From positions 38,501-102,500 of the forward strand of contig CABIZO010000007.1 in assembly GCA_902363255.1 (NCBI GenBank): a stretch of DNA of 64,000 nt, written 5' to 3'. This stretch comes from Peptostreptococcaceae bacterium. Its GTDB lineage: Bacteria > Bacillota > Clostridia > Peptostreptococcales > Peptostreptococcaceae. Shown here one piece after another: positions 43,447-52,679 of this stretch. The notes beneath the pieces were generated by a model. The model saw nothing but the letters and a program-made list of their open reading frames with translations. It was not told the origin of the DNA and searched no databases. The position numbers were made by a program, and so were the translations under genes. The first letter of the stretch is position 1. Each line of letters begins with the position of its first letter.

Positions 43447-46400
43447 TTAATCCTCCTCGTCGATGATAATTTGTCTTAATTCTTTACGACGATGGAATAT
43501 ATCGTATAAAGTAGGAACTACGAATAAAGTTAACAGTGTAGCATAAGTTAAACCACCAATAGTAACTATAGCTAAAGATTGAGTCATTTCAGCACCCATA
43601 CCGACACCTATTGCCATTGTAGACATGGCTAATATAGTAGTTAAAGCTGTCATAAGTATAGGTCTTATACGAGTACGACCAGCTTCAATAAGAGCATCTT
43701 TTTTATTTAATCCATTTAGACGTAATTGATTCACATAATCCACAAATACTATTCCGTTATTAACAACTACACCAGCAAGAACTAAGAATCCAAGCATCGA
43801 TATAACACTTAATTCTTGGCCAGTTATGATTAATGCTAATAATCCACCAGTAAATGCAAGAGGAATTGTAAACATTACTATAAATGGTGATAATAATGAT
43901 TGGAATTGAGCAACCATTATTAAATAAATAAATACTATGGCAAGAGCAATCATTTTAATTAAATCGCTTATAGCCTGATTAATCGATTCTGTTTCACCAG
44001 TCATTTCTATTTCATATCCATTTGGAACTTTATAACTATTTAATTTTGATTGTACTTCTTTACTTACCAAACCTATATTATGATTAGAATCAATACCTGC
44101 TGTTATAGATATATATCTAGTTTGGTTATCATGGTTTATAGAAGTAGGAGTATCTGCCATTTTTATAGATGAAATCTCTTTTAATTTAACTGATATAGTT
44201 TTTGTTCCTTTTGTTCCACTAATTTCAATATTTCTTAATTCTTCTAAATTTGAAGTGTCTTGACTAACTATAATTACAGGATAGTCCTCAGAATTTATTG
44301 TCAAAGTAGTTGAATTAGTTTCTGTTGATAATTTAGAAGAAACCTGTTGGAATACTTGGGCTACTGTTAATCCATATTGCATAGCTTTATTTTTATTAAT
44401 CATGATTCTTTCTTCTTTAGTATTTACACCCATTCCACCATCAATATTAGTAGTACCTTCTACGTTAGATACTATGCTTACTATATCATCAGAAATATTT
44501 TTTAGTTCGTCTAAATCGTCACCTTTAACCATTATGTTTAGTCCAGATCCACCTAAAGATGACATATCCATAGATGAAGATGAAACAGAAACTTCGCAAT
44601 CAAGAGAATTAGTCTTCGTCTTGATTTCTTCAGCTATTTGATCGTTAGATTTTTTCTTATTATCTTTCAAAATAATATAAGCAGACATATTGTTTGGATT
44701 ACTAGAAGAAGAACCAAATGACATAGATGTTGAGGAATCCATAGCTCCAATACCCTCAACGTCATCAATTGTTAAAACTTGTTTTACAACTTTATCTGTA
44801 ATATTTCTAGCTTCTTCTTTTGATAAGTCACTATCTATATTAATAGTTGCCATCATTTGTGGAGATTCCATTTCAGGCATAAATGATGTTCCCATTCTAG
44901 TTGTTGCAAAACCAGATAAGATTAATAACCCTATGGCTAAACATAAGACAATAGGCTTAAATCTTAAACATAGTCTTAATAATTTTTCATATCCATTAAT
45001 TAATTTATCAAATAGAGGATGCTTTTTCTCATCTACGTTAGATAATAAATTTGATGCCATACATGGTACTAAAGTTAAGGCAACGATTAAACTTGCAATT
45101 AAAGAATAGGCGATTGTAAGTCCCATATCAGTAAATAATTGTCTAGTTATACCTTCTGTAAAAACAATAGGTAAGAATACGCAGATAGTAGTAAGGGTAG
45201 AAGCAAAAATCGCGCCAGATACTTGGCGTGCTCCATATACAGCTGCTTTAAATTTATTCATACATTGATTTCTAAGTCGATAAATATTTTCTATAACAAC
45301 TATACTGTTATCAACTAGCATACCTACACCAAGGGCTAACCCTGATAAGGATATTATATTTAATGTAACACCACTGAAGTACATTAAAACCATAGCGAAC
45401 AATAAACTTATAGGTATACTAAATGCTATTACTATAGTTGGTTTTATACTTTTTAAGAATACTAATAAAACTAAAATAGCTAATATACCACCATAAACTA
45501 GATTGTCAAGTACACTGGATACAATGAAGTCTATATAAACACCTTGATTCATTAAAGAAAGAATATGTAAGTTATTATTAGTTCCATTTAAATCTTTGAT
45601 CACATTATTTATTTCATCACATACTTTAGTAGTTGATGCAGTACTAGTTTTTTGGAAAGATAACATAACACCAGCATTTCCATTTATGTTTGTATAGCTA
45701 TCTGCTGAGTTGTCTGACATTTTTACATTAGCAATATCTTTAAGATGTACATCTCCAATACCATCCATAGAGAATAATATTAAATTTTTAACTTCATTTA
45801 TAGAAGTGAATTTATCTCCTACTTTTACAGAGTATTCAGTTTCATCATCTGAAACATAACCTGCAGGCATTGAAAAGTTCTCTGCTGTTAGAATTTGATT
45901 AATTGTTTCAGGCGTAATTTTATCTGTTATATCTGCTGATTCTAAAGCTTGTTTTCTAGCTTCGTTTAATTGAGATTGAGCTGATTCTATTTGTGCTTCA
46001 CTTGCAGAAAGTTGTACAGTAGCTTTAGTTAATTCTTGAGAAAGAGTAAGTTTAGCACTCTCTAATTCTTGCTGTTGTTTTTTCAATGTTTCAAGAGAAC
46101 CTACTGCAATAATTCCTTGGCTTGCATTTGATATAGCTTTTTCTAAAGATGTTATAATTCCTTCCAAGCTTTCTATATCATTTTGTATTTTTTCTTTATC
46201 TACAGTAGAATCTTCTGGTAAATTATTAAGCTGTTTTTTTAATTCCTTTAATTTTGATTTAGTGTCATTAAGAGTAGTAGTTGAAGTAGTTATATACTTT
46301 TCCAAATCTTCTTTACTAGAACCTGTAGAACTTAAAATACCAGCCATACTTTCTAATTGGATTATACCAGATTGAAGTTGACTACTTGCTTCAAGTAGTT

Positions 46401-47112
46401 TTTTCATTTGAGTGTTACTTTGTTCTTCTAGAGCAGCTTTCCCATTTTGAATTTCTGACTTAGCACTATCAAGTTGTCTTTGTTGTTTATCAAGTTCAGC
46501 AGTGGCACTGGATTTTAGTTTTTGATTTAATTCATTGATTTTATCTTTATTTAAAGATATTTCTAACTGCTTTTCTACTAATCCAACACCAGATACAGAA
46601 GCCACGCCGTTTATACGTTCGAATTTAGGTATTATTTCATTGTTAACATATTTAGAAACTTCTTCAATATCCATGCCATCAACATCAACACTTAGTGTCA
46701 TTACAGGCATCATATCTGGATTAAGTTGCATTAAAGTCGTTGCGCCAACACCATCTTCTAAAGAATCCTTAATTAAATCAATTTCGCCATTCAAATCGAG
46801 CATTGCAGTATCCATGTTAGTATCTTGATTGAATTCTAGGATTACGACACTGTAGTTTTCATTTGAAACTGAAGTTACATTTTTAATTCCACTTGTAGTT
46901 GCTACAGCTTGTTCGATAGGCTTTGTGACTGACGTTTCAACTTTTTCGGGACTTGATCCAGGATATGTAGTCATAGCAATTACATAAGGTAAATCTATGC
47001 TAGGTAATAAGTCTGGAGTCATTTTTGTAAAAGATACGAACCCCAACATTAGTACCATGATTACAGAAACAAAGACAGTAAAGGGTTTCCTTACACTTAA
47101 TTTTGGTAACAA
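43447..47112 (-). CDS. RND superfamily efflux transporter with a coiled-coil insert
   Basis: A protein of about 1221 residues in the HAE1/SwrC branch, with twelve membrane helices: one at the N-terminus, a large extracytoplasmic loop, five helices, a second loop and the last six. Typical motifs: TPDLLPSIDLPYV, GVGMLVDNSIVVIENIYR (helix 4 Asp region) and LAGVVVNNGIVFVDYVNQLR. Between about residues 195 and 400 the first porter loop is interrupted by some 200 residues of Gln/Glu/Ser-rich heptad sequence absent from AcrB. A TTG at 47112 fits the GAGGTGA ribosome site better than the GTG at 47121, which lies inside it. No adaptor gene is adjacent. Substrate unknown. Confidence 0.88.
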   Translation of the reverse strand: MLPKLSVRKPFTVFVSVIMVLMLGFVSFTKMTPDLLPSIDLPYVIAMTTYPGSSPEKVETSVTKPIEQAVATTSGIKNVTSVSNENYSVVILEFNQDTNMDTAMLDLNGEIDLIKDSLEDGVGATTLMQLNPDMMPVMTLSVDVDGMDIEEVSKYVNNEIIPKFERINGVASVSGVGLVEKQLEISLNKDKINELNQKLKSSATAELDKQQRQLDSAKSEIQNGKAALEEQSNTQMKKLLEASSQLQSGIIQLESMAGILSSTGSSKEDLEKYITTSTTTLNDTKSKLKELKKQLNNLPEDSTVDKEKIQNDIESLEGIITSLEKAISNASQGIIAVGSLETLKKQQQELESAKLTLSQELTKATVQLSASEAQIESAQSQLNEARKQALESADITDKITPETINQILTAENFSMPAGYVSDDETEYSVKVGDKFTSINEVKNLILFSMDGIGDVHLKDIANVKMSDNSADSYTNINGNAGVMLSFQKTSTASTTKVCDEINNVIKDLNGTNNNLHILSLMNQGVYIDFIVSSVLDNLVYGGILAILVLLVFLKSIKPTIVIAFSIPISLLFAMVLMYFSGVTLNIISLSGLALGVGMLVDNSIVVIENIYRLRNQCMNKFKAAVYGARQVSGAIFASTLTTICVFLPIVFTEGITRQLFTDMGLTIAYSLIASLIVALTLVPCMASNLLSNVDEKKHPLFDKLINGYEKLLRLCLRFKPIVLCLAIGLLILSGFATTRMGTSFMPEMESPQMMATINIDSDLSKEEARNITDKVVKQVLTIDDVEGIGAMDSSTSMSFGSSSSNPNNMSAYIILKDNKKKSNDQIAEEIKTKTNSLDCEVSVSSSSMDMSSLGGSGLNIMVKGDDLDELKNISDDIVSIVSNVEGTTNIDGGMGVNTKEERIMINKNKAMQYGLTVAQVFQQVSSKLSTETNSTTLTINSEDYPVIIVSQDTSNLEELRNIEISGTKGTKTISVKLKEISSIKMADTPTSINHDNQTRYISITAGIDSNHNIGLVSKEVQSKLNSYKVPNGYEIEMTGETESINQAISDLIKMIALAIVFIYLIMVAQFQSLLSPFIVMFTIPLAFTGGLLALIITGQELSVISMLGFLVLAGVVVNNGIVFVDYVNQLRLNGLNKKDALIEAGRTRIRPILMTALTTILAMSTMAIGVGMGAEMTQSLAIVTIGGLTYATLLTLFVVPTLYDIFHRRKELRQIIIDEED

Positions 47113-47140
47113 ATATTTCACCTCTTTCTTATTTTATAGA

Positions 47141-47154
47141 ACTGACTAGTCAGT
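47141..47154. promoter_or_regulatory. Palindromic operator for the TetR repressor
   Basis: ACTGACTAGTCAGT is a perfect 14-base palindrome just downstream of the predicted transcription start of the RND operon, the usual location of a TetR-family operator. Confidence 0.65.
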
Positions 47155-47166
47155 CAGACACAATTA

Positions 47167-47195
47167 ATTGTAATCTTATTGATATTAAATTTCAA
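47167..47195 (-). promoter_or_regulatory. Promoter of the RND-TetR operon
   Basis: On the minus strand TTGAAA (47190-47195), 17-base spacer, TACAAT (47167-47172). Confidence 0.68.
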
Positions 47196-47216
47196 TAAAA
47201 TGTAAAATTTTGCATC

Positions 47217-47245
47217 AAAAAAGGATGATGACTATCATCCTTTTT
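47217..47245. terminator. Terminator of OFA transporter 1
   Basis: 12-bp perfect stem AAAAAGGATGAT with ATCATCCTTTTT around GACT; symmetrical, so usable on both strands. Confidence 0.87.
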
Positions 47246-47249
47246 AAAA

Positions 47250-48560
47250 TTAAGATATTCTTTTAGTTTCTGTGACATTTATATTCTTATTGTATTTTTC
47301 TATACCAACACTAGATATTAATAGGCAAGAATAAGCTACTAAAGCATATACTATGGTGATTGACCAAGCTGTTGTATATCCTAAGTTTTCAACTGATAAA
47401 CCAAAGATTACAGTACCTACAGCATATCCAATAGCAAAGAAAACTTGAATTATACCTAATATGGTACCAAATTCCCTATCGCCGAATAAAGCTCCACTTA
47501 AATAAGAAGGACCTATTATATAGGAAAACATACTTATACCAAGAAGAACTGCAAAAACATAACCAAGGAAGTTTAGAGTTGGAACAAATATTAAGCATAA
47601 AGAGCATCCAATAACCATACTACCGGCTAATATGAGTGATCTTTTAATTCCTAATTTATCAAATAAAAATCCTCCACATAAGTTGCCGAATATGGAGAAG
47701 AATGCAAATATAGAACCTACATTGGCCACGAAAGAAGTGTTTAATCCGATGCTATATAAATAGGATATATATTGTACAGACAAACCACTTACATATAAGC
47801 CTACAAATATAAATCCTGTACATAAAATCCAAAATAATTTCATCTTACTAACTTCACTAAATGCATATCCCCATGATACATGTTTAGTTTCTTTTTTAGC
47901 TTTCTTTTTAGGTAAATTGCCAGCAAAATCTTCTGGTCCTTTTGGAAGTTTTACTAGGAATAAAGATACTGGTATAGAGACTATTAATGAAATTATACCA
48001 AATATAAAATAGGCCTTAGAATAACCTATATTAGGATTAGTTAATAGTCTAGCAGCTATTTGTTGTAGAAATATATTACCAATTCCGCCACCAGAAAATG
48101 CTAAACCCATGGCTATGCCCTTATTATTTTTGAACCATGAATTTACTAGTAAGGGTACGCCTATCGATGATATTACCGCTGTACCTACTTGAACTATTGC
48201 AGCTATTCCATAGTAAGCCCATAAGTTACCGCCAGCTAAAGAATTTAAAGCATAGCCACCGCCAGATAAAATAGATCCCACTAAAAATGCAAGTTTTATA
48301 TTAGTTTTGGGATTAGATAAAATTTTTCCTATAGCGGGTGAAGCAATTGCAGATACAACTGTACCTATAGTAAATAAAAGGGAAAATTGAGTTAATGTGA
48401 ATCCTTCTCCATTAGTTACGAAATTTATAAATTGAGGTTGAACATTCATTGCTACACCAAATGGTACAGCTTGTATAAGCATACATGATGCAACTATAAT
48501 CCAACCATAGAAAAAAGGTTTTTTATCTGTTGGTTCTTGCTCATTTTTTATATTATCCAT
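47250..48560 (-). CDS. OFA-family MFS carrier (copy 1)
   Basis: A 436-aa carrier with twelve predicted helices. N-terminal FYGWIIVASCMLIQAVPFGVA is typical of the oxalate/formate antiporter (OFA) subfamily, which includes YhjX-type pyruvate and lactate carriers. A basic loop (KKKAKKETKHVSWGYAFSEVSKMK) links the two halves. It moves a small monocarboxylate across the membrane; the exact one is unknown. Paralogue of the next gene, with own promoter region and terminator. Confidence 0.85.
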   Translation of the reverse strand: MDNIKNEQEPTDKKPFFYGWIIVASCMLIQAVPFGVAMNVQPQFINFVTNGEGFTLTQFSLLFTIGTVVSAIASPAIGKILSNPKTNIKLAFLVGSILSGGGYALNSLAGGNLWAYYGIAAIVQVGTAVISSIGVPLLVNSWFKNNKGIAMGLAFSGGGIGNIFLQQIAARLLTNPNIGYSKAYFIFGIISLIVSIPVSLFLVKLPKGPEDFAGNLPKKKAKKETKHVSWGYAFSEVSKMKLFWILCTGFIFVGLYVSGLSVQYISYLYSIGLNTSFVANVGSIFAFFSIFGNLCGGFLFDKLGIKRSLILAGSMVIGCSLCLIFVPTLNFLGYVFAVLLGISMFSYIIGPSYLSGALFGDREFGTILGIIQVFFAIGYAVGTVIFGLSVENLGYTTAWSITIVYALVAYSCLLISSVGIEKYNKNINVTETKRIS

Positions 48561-48691
48561 ATAATTTCTCCTTCGTTTACAATTTATTAATAATTTTAAT
48601 TCTAAATATTATTATTTCATAAAAGGATATAATTAATTTATAATTTGAAAAAATAATAAGAAAGTAGGAAGAATTATGAAATTTCAAACAT

Positions 48692-48728
48692 AAAAAAAGA
48701 TTGTCTCCATATAAAATGGGACAATCTT
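48692..48728 (-). terminator. Terminator of OFA transporter 2
   Basis: 9-bp stem AAGATTGTC with GACAATCTT, inner CAT/ATG, then on the minus strand a run of T's. Confidence 0.85.
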
Positions 48729-48744
48729 AATATATTAAATGCTA

Positions 48745-50046
48745 TTAAGCAATTTTTTTGCTTTCAACAACATTTGTTTCTTTATTATGTTTCATTATGG
48801 CAGCAGTAGAGAATAATAATCCTCCGTAAGCTAAAACTGCATAAACTATAGTTGATATCCAACCTACATTGTATCCAGCTATATCAACAACTAAACCGAA
48901 TAAAGTAGAACCTAAACCAAACCCAGCAGCGAAGAATATTTGAACTATACCTAATATAGTTCCAAACTCTTTACTACCGAATAAAGCTCCAGTTAAGTAA
49001 GATGGACCTATTATATAAGAGTACATTGATATACCTATACAAACTGAGAATCCGAATCCTAATGCATTTATTTGAGGAACGAATATTAAACATAATCCAC
49101 AAGCAATAACTAATAATCCAGCTAATGATAATGATTTAGTTATTCCTAGTTTATCAAATAATATTCCACCAAATAAGTTACCAAACATAGAGAATAATCC
49201 GAATACAGAAGCTATTGTAGCAGCAGGTATTACTAATGATCCATTATTATTTAAGGTTTGTAAGTAAGGGATGAATTGTAAAGCCATACCACCTACATAT
49301 AAACCAACAAATATGAATGAAGCAGCAAATATCCAGAAATGTTTCATTTTACTTACTTCAGAGAATGTATAACCCCATTTAGATACTTCAACAGTATCAT
49401 TTTTTTCTTTTGACTTCTTAGATACATTAGCAGCTAATTCCTCTTTAGATTTTGGCAATCTTAGTATTAATAATGCTACTGGTAAACCAACAATTATTGC
49501 TATAAGACCGAATCTTACATAAGTAGCTTGATATCCAATAGTTGTAAGCCATTTTCCTGCTAATAATTGAAGGATCATGTTACCAAGACCTCCACCAGAG
49601 AATGCAATACCCATAGCTAAACCTTTATTTTCTGTAAACCATGCATTTAGAAGTGTTGGAACACCTATTGCAGATATAATAGCAGAACCTATTTGAACAA
49701 ATATAGATAATAAATAGTAAGCCCATAAGTGTCCACCAGCTAATGAATAACAAGCGAATCCTCCACCAAGTAAACATGTACCTATAACATAAAGTAATTT
49801 AATGTTTACATTAGGTTTAGAATAAAGTTTTCCTATAAAAGGAGAACATACAGCAGATACTACTGTACCTATTGTAAAAATTAATGAAAACTGAGCTAAT
49901 GAAAAACCTTGATCAGATGTTACATAGTTTGTAAACGTTGAAGAAAGGTTTGCGGCAATTGAAAATGGTACAGCTTGTATAAGCATACACCCAACAGCTA
50001 TTAGCCAGCCGTAGAAAAATTGATTTTTATTATTTGTTTTTTTCAT
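48745..50046 (-). CDS. OFA-family MFS carrier (copy 2)
   Basis: A 433-aa twelve-helix carrier paralogous to copy 1 along its whole length (FYGWLIAVGCMLIQAVPFSIA; SYIIGPSYLTGALFG near 340). The ATG at 50046 is preferred, eight bases from GAGGTG; the in-frame ATG at 50052 lies only two bases after it. Duplicate OFA carriers side by side suggest different affinities or ligands. A good promoter lies at 50173-50202. The codon usage resembles highly expressed neighbours. Confidence 0.86.
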   Translation of the reverse strand: MKKTNNKNQFFYGWLIAVGCMLIQAVPFSIAANLSSTFTNYVTSDQGFSLAQFSLIFTIGTVVSAVCSPFIGKLYSKPNVNIKLLYVIGTCLLGGGFACYSLAGGHLWAYYLLSIFVQIGSAIISAIGVPTLLNAWFTENKGLAMGIAFSGGGLGNMILQLLAGKWLTTIGYQATYVRFGLIAIIVGLPVALLILRLPKSKEELAANVSKKSKEKNDTVEVSKWGYTFSEVSKMKHFWIFAASFIFVGLYVGGMALQFIPYLQTLNNNGSLVIPAATIASVFGLFSMFGNLFGGILFDKLGITKSLSLAGLLVIACGLCLIFVPQINALGFGFSVCIGISMYSYIIGPSYLTGALFGSKEFGTILGIVQIFFAAGFGLGSTLFGLVVDIAGYNVGWISTIVYAVLAYGGLLFSTAAIMKHNKETNVVESKKIA

Positions 50047-50172
50047 AATCATAACACCTCAATAATTGTTATATTTTGTCGGCGAACAATACATAACTAT
50101 TTGCTTTATTGCAACTTAACATACAAGGAAATTGTTTTCTTGCAAAGATAATCTTTAAAATAGTTTCAACAC

Positions 50173-50202
50173 ACTATAACATATAAATATCGATGTCGTC
50201 AA
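50173..50202 (-). promoter_or_regulatory. Promoter of OFA transporter 2
   Basis: On the minus strand TTGACG (50197-50202), 18-base spacer, TATAGT (50173-50178); the leader is about 120 bases. Confidence 0.6.
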
Positions 50203-50423
50203 ATGAAATTTTTTAGCAATTATTATCGAAATATATATTTTTAAAAGAATTAAATTTAAAATCTAATTTAATAAATGGATATTATTAATTATATTATATA
50301 TAATAAGAAGGAAAAAAATACCATAACATTTATTGTGTATATAAATGATTCTGAAAAAATAAAATGATACTTATAATATAATCATAAAATAATATTTATT
50401 TTTTCAAAAAGCTTTACAGATGC
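50203..50423. other. A+T-rich intergenic stretch between divergent carriers
   Basis: Between the OFA2 and alsT promoters. No reading frame, RNA motif or repeat was recognised. Confidence 0.5.
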
Positions 50424-50453
50424 TTGACAATTATCGATAAAAATTGATAATAT
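50424..50453 (+). promoter_or_regulatory. Promoter of alsT with embedded palindrome
   Basis: TTGACA (50424-50429), 18-base spacer, TAATAT (50448-50453). The spacer holds ATTATCGAT-AAAA-ATTGATAAT (50430-50451), one mismatch from a perfect 9-4-9 palindrome, an apparent operator matching one upstream of cstA. Confidence 0.6.
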
Positions 50454-50671
50454 TAACATAGAAATGGCGAATGATATATAGAACTTTATGTTTATCCAAA
50501 GAGTAGAAATGTATATATAGAATAGGTTTATGAAAACAATTTTTTATATTTAATAGGGAACTTTCTACAAATTGGAAAAAATTATTTTGTTATTATTGCA
50601 ACTATAAATTGAAAAAGGTGCAAAATTATAAAGAAATTATAATAAAATATTTAACAAAGGAGAAAAAACAC

Positions 50672-52012
50672 ATGTTACATCAATTAGAAGCTGTTATAAC
50701 AGCAATCTCTGATGCAGTTTGGCCAGTGTTCTTACCATTCATGTTAATAGTAGGTGCTTTCACATCTATAAGAACTATTGGTATGGTACAAAAGAAAACT
50801 ACTAAGCCAGCTGGATTAAAAATCAAAAACATAATAGGACCAGCATCTATATCATTAGGTGCTATGATAGGTACAGGAGCTATAATAGGGGTTCTTGGTG
50901 CGTTATCAAAATTCTTCCATTCAGGAGAAGTAAATGTAGAATCAATGGCAATATGGGCATTAATAGGGGCTTGTATAATGGTGCCAGTTTCTTATGCTGA
51001 GACTTTAAACTCAAAAATAATGGGTCAAGGTCCAAAAGAATATATAGGTAAATTAATTCACCCAGCGTTAGGAATGGTATATGCTGTATGTTTCGTTGCA
51101 TTAGCAGTATTTGGATTTGGTGGATTCCAATTCTCAGGTATAGATTCAGTTGCTAAATTAGTAGCTTCAACTTATATGTCTATGGATCTTACTTTACTAC
51201 AAAGATACTTATTCATAGTTGTACCTGTATTATTAGTAGTAGCTGCATTAGTTTTATCTAAAAAGCATGAAATATTCATGAATGCTATGACTTACATGAT
51301 AGGAACAGCAGTAGTTGGATACTTTGCATTCTTCATATTATTTGTAATAAAAACAGGTGGATATATACCAACTTACTTTGCTCATATAATAGAAGGTATG
51401 ACTAATCCAGTAAACGGATTTGCTGGTATAACATTAGGATTTGTATTAGGTATGCAAAAAGTATTACAAACTGCTGAAACAGGACTTGGAGCATTAGCTA
51501 TGGCAGCTCAAGAAGCTGATACTCAACCAAGAGAAGCGGCTATGATATCTTTAATACCTACAGTTGTAACTGTAGTAGTTTCTATAGTAGTTACTTCTTA
51601 TATAGCATCTTACGGTATAAATGCTGGATTAATAACATTTGAAGGTGGAGCAGCTGAAAGATTAGCTGAATACTTCTTCACAGCTAAAGAAGTAACAGGT
51701 ATGTTTGGACTAATTGTATTATGTGCATTTACAGTATTATCTGCATTAACAACTATATTAGGTTCTTACTACTATACAACAAAATTATTTAAGAAAAACT
51801 CTATAAATAAAAATATAGCTATATACTTAGTATTAATAATAGCTGCAGGTACTCTAGCAGTATTTGGTGCTAACGTTGTATTCGAAGCAGTTGACTTATT
51901 ATTATTCGTACTTTGTGGAATAAACGTGACTGCGTTAGCTATATTCACAATTAAAGAGTGGAAGAAATATATAATAGCTGATGAAGCTGATGATCAAAGA
52001 AAAGCATCATAA
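50672..52012 (+). CDS. alsT: Sodium:alanine/glycine symporter (AgcS/AlsT family)
   Basis: A 446-aa amino-acid:cation symporter with about eleven helices. Family signatures are AFTSIRTIGMVQ, GPASISLGAMIGTGAIIGVLGAL near 50-72 and GFVLGMQKVLQTAETGLGALAMAAQEADTQP near 250. It imports alanine or glycine with sodium. The ATG at 50672 has AAAGGAG upstream; earlier in-frame codons start at a TTG without a good site. The leader is about 210 bases and long for this gene. Terminator at 52041. Confidence 0.9.
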   Translation: MLHQLEAVITAISDAVWPVFLPFMLIVGAFTSIRTIGMVQKKTTKPAGLKIKNIIGPASISLGAMIGTGAIIGVLGALSKFFHSGEVNVESMAIWALIGACIMVPVSYAETLNSKIMGQGPKEYIGKLIHPALGMVYAVCFVALAVFGFGGFQFSGIDSVAKLVASTYMSMDLTLLQRYLFIVVPVLLVVAALVLSKKHEIFMNAMTYMIGTAVVGYFAFFILFVIKTGGYIPTYFAHIIEGMTNPVNGFAGITLGFVLGMQKVLQTAETGLGALAMAAQEADTQPREAAMISLIPTVVTVVVSIVVTSYIASYGINAGLITFEGGAAERLAEYFFTAKEVTGMFGLIVLCAFTVLSALTTILGSYYYTTKLFKKNSINKNIAIYLVLIIAAGTLAVFGANVVFEAVDLLLFVLCGINVTALAIFTIKEWKKYIIADEADDQRKAS

Positions 52013-52040
52013 TTTAAACGCTATATAAATATAAACAATA

Positions 52041-52080
52041 AAAAATCTTACTTAGATAAATTCTAGGTAAGATTTTTTTA
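52041..52080 (+). terminator. Terminator of alsT
   Basis: Stem AAAATCTTACTTAGA with TCTAGGTAAGATTTT (one G-T pair), ending in T's. Confidence 0.85.
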
Positions 52081-52312
52081 TTATTTATATTTTATACTTT
52101 AGAAAAAGTAAATTTTTATATGATTATAAATCACTTAGATTATATAGTAGGTTATAATCATACTAATTTTTAAATAGATTTACTCTTATGCTATTAGAAT
52201 GTATTTAAAATTTATTGTGTTTATGTTATAGGATAATTTATATTCCATATGAATTTAAATAAGGGATGTACTCATATACATTAATATATATTAGAATTTA
52301 GGAGGATGCTAT
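52081..52312. other. A+T-rich intergenic stretch
   Basis: Between the alsT terminator and the 87-aa gene. No feature recognised besides the ribosome site AGGAGG at the right end. Confidence 0.5.
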
Positions 52313-52576
52313 ATGAAAATGTATATGAAAGGAAGTAAGCGCTCTAAAGAAATTAGCAATCCTGTTCCAAATACAATAGCCTATGCGGCTATTAAAAATT
52401 TTTTGGTATCAAAGGAGTTTGCTGAAACACGAGAAGAGTATTGCATCGGAAAGTTAGATAAGAATCAAGTTAACCAGATTATGATGGATATTAAATGGCT
52501 ATTTAGAAATTACAAGGATTTAGAAGTACTTGTAATAGAAGATAGCGATGATAGATCTATGAGATTTATATTGTAA
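52313..52576 (+). CDS. Small conserved-looking protein of unknown function
   Basis: An 87-aa soluble protein with a good AGGAGG ribosome site and a shared bidirectional terminator behind it. The first 15 residues are Lys/Ser rich (MKGSKRSKEI), followed by an amphipathic helix region (IAYAAIKNFLVSKEFAETREEY) and an acidic end (DLEVLVIEDSDDRSMRFIL). No membrane segment or cysteine cluster. I do not recognise the family. It lies between alsT and cstA but on the opposite strand to cstA. Confidence 0.7.
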   Translation: MKMYMKGSKRSKEISNPVPNTIAYAAIKNFLVSKEFAETREEYCIGKLDKNQVNQIMMDIKWLFRNYKDLEVLVIEDSDDRSMRFIL

Positions 52577-52625
52577 ATTTGTGAGGTATAAATATAGAGG
52601 TTTAGTATAATGATTTTATTTATAT

Positions 52626-52662
52626 AAAAAAGGAAATGTTGTTTTATAACATTTCCTTTTTA
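52626..52662. terminator. Bidirectional terminator between the 87-aa gene and cstA
   Basis: Perfect stem of about 14 bp (AAAAAGGAAATGTT with AACATTTCCTTTTT) around a 7-base loop, flanked by A's and T's. Confidence 0.85.
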
Positions 52663-52679
52663 TTAATAGCTAATTATAA

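Noticed and set aside
43214..46828. Several plus-strand frames within the RND and TetR genes
   Set aside because: Shadows of the long minus-strand genes; no ribosome sites and no recognisable products.
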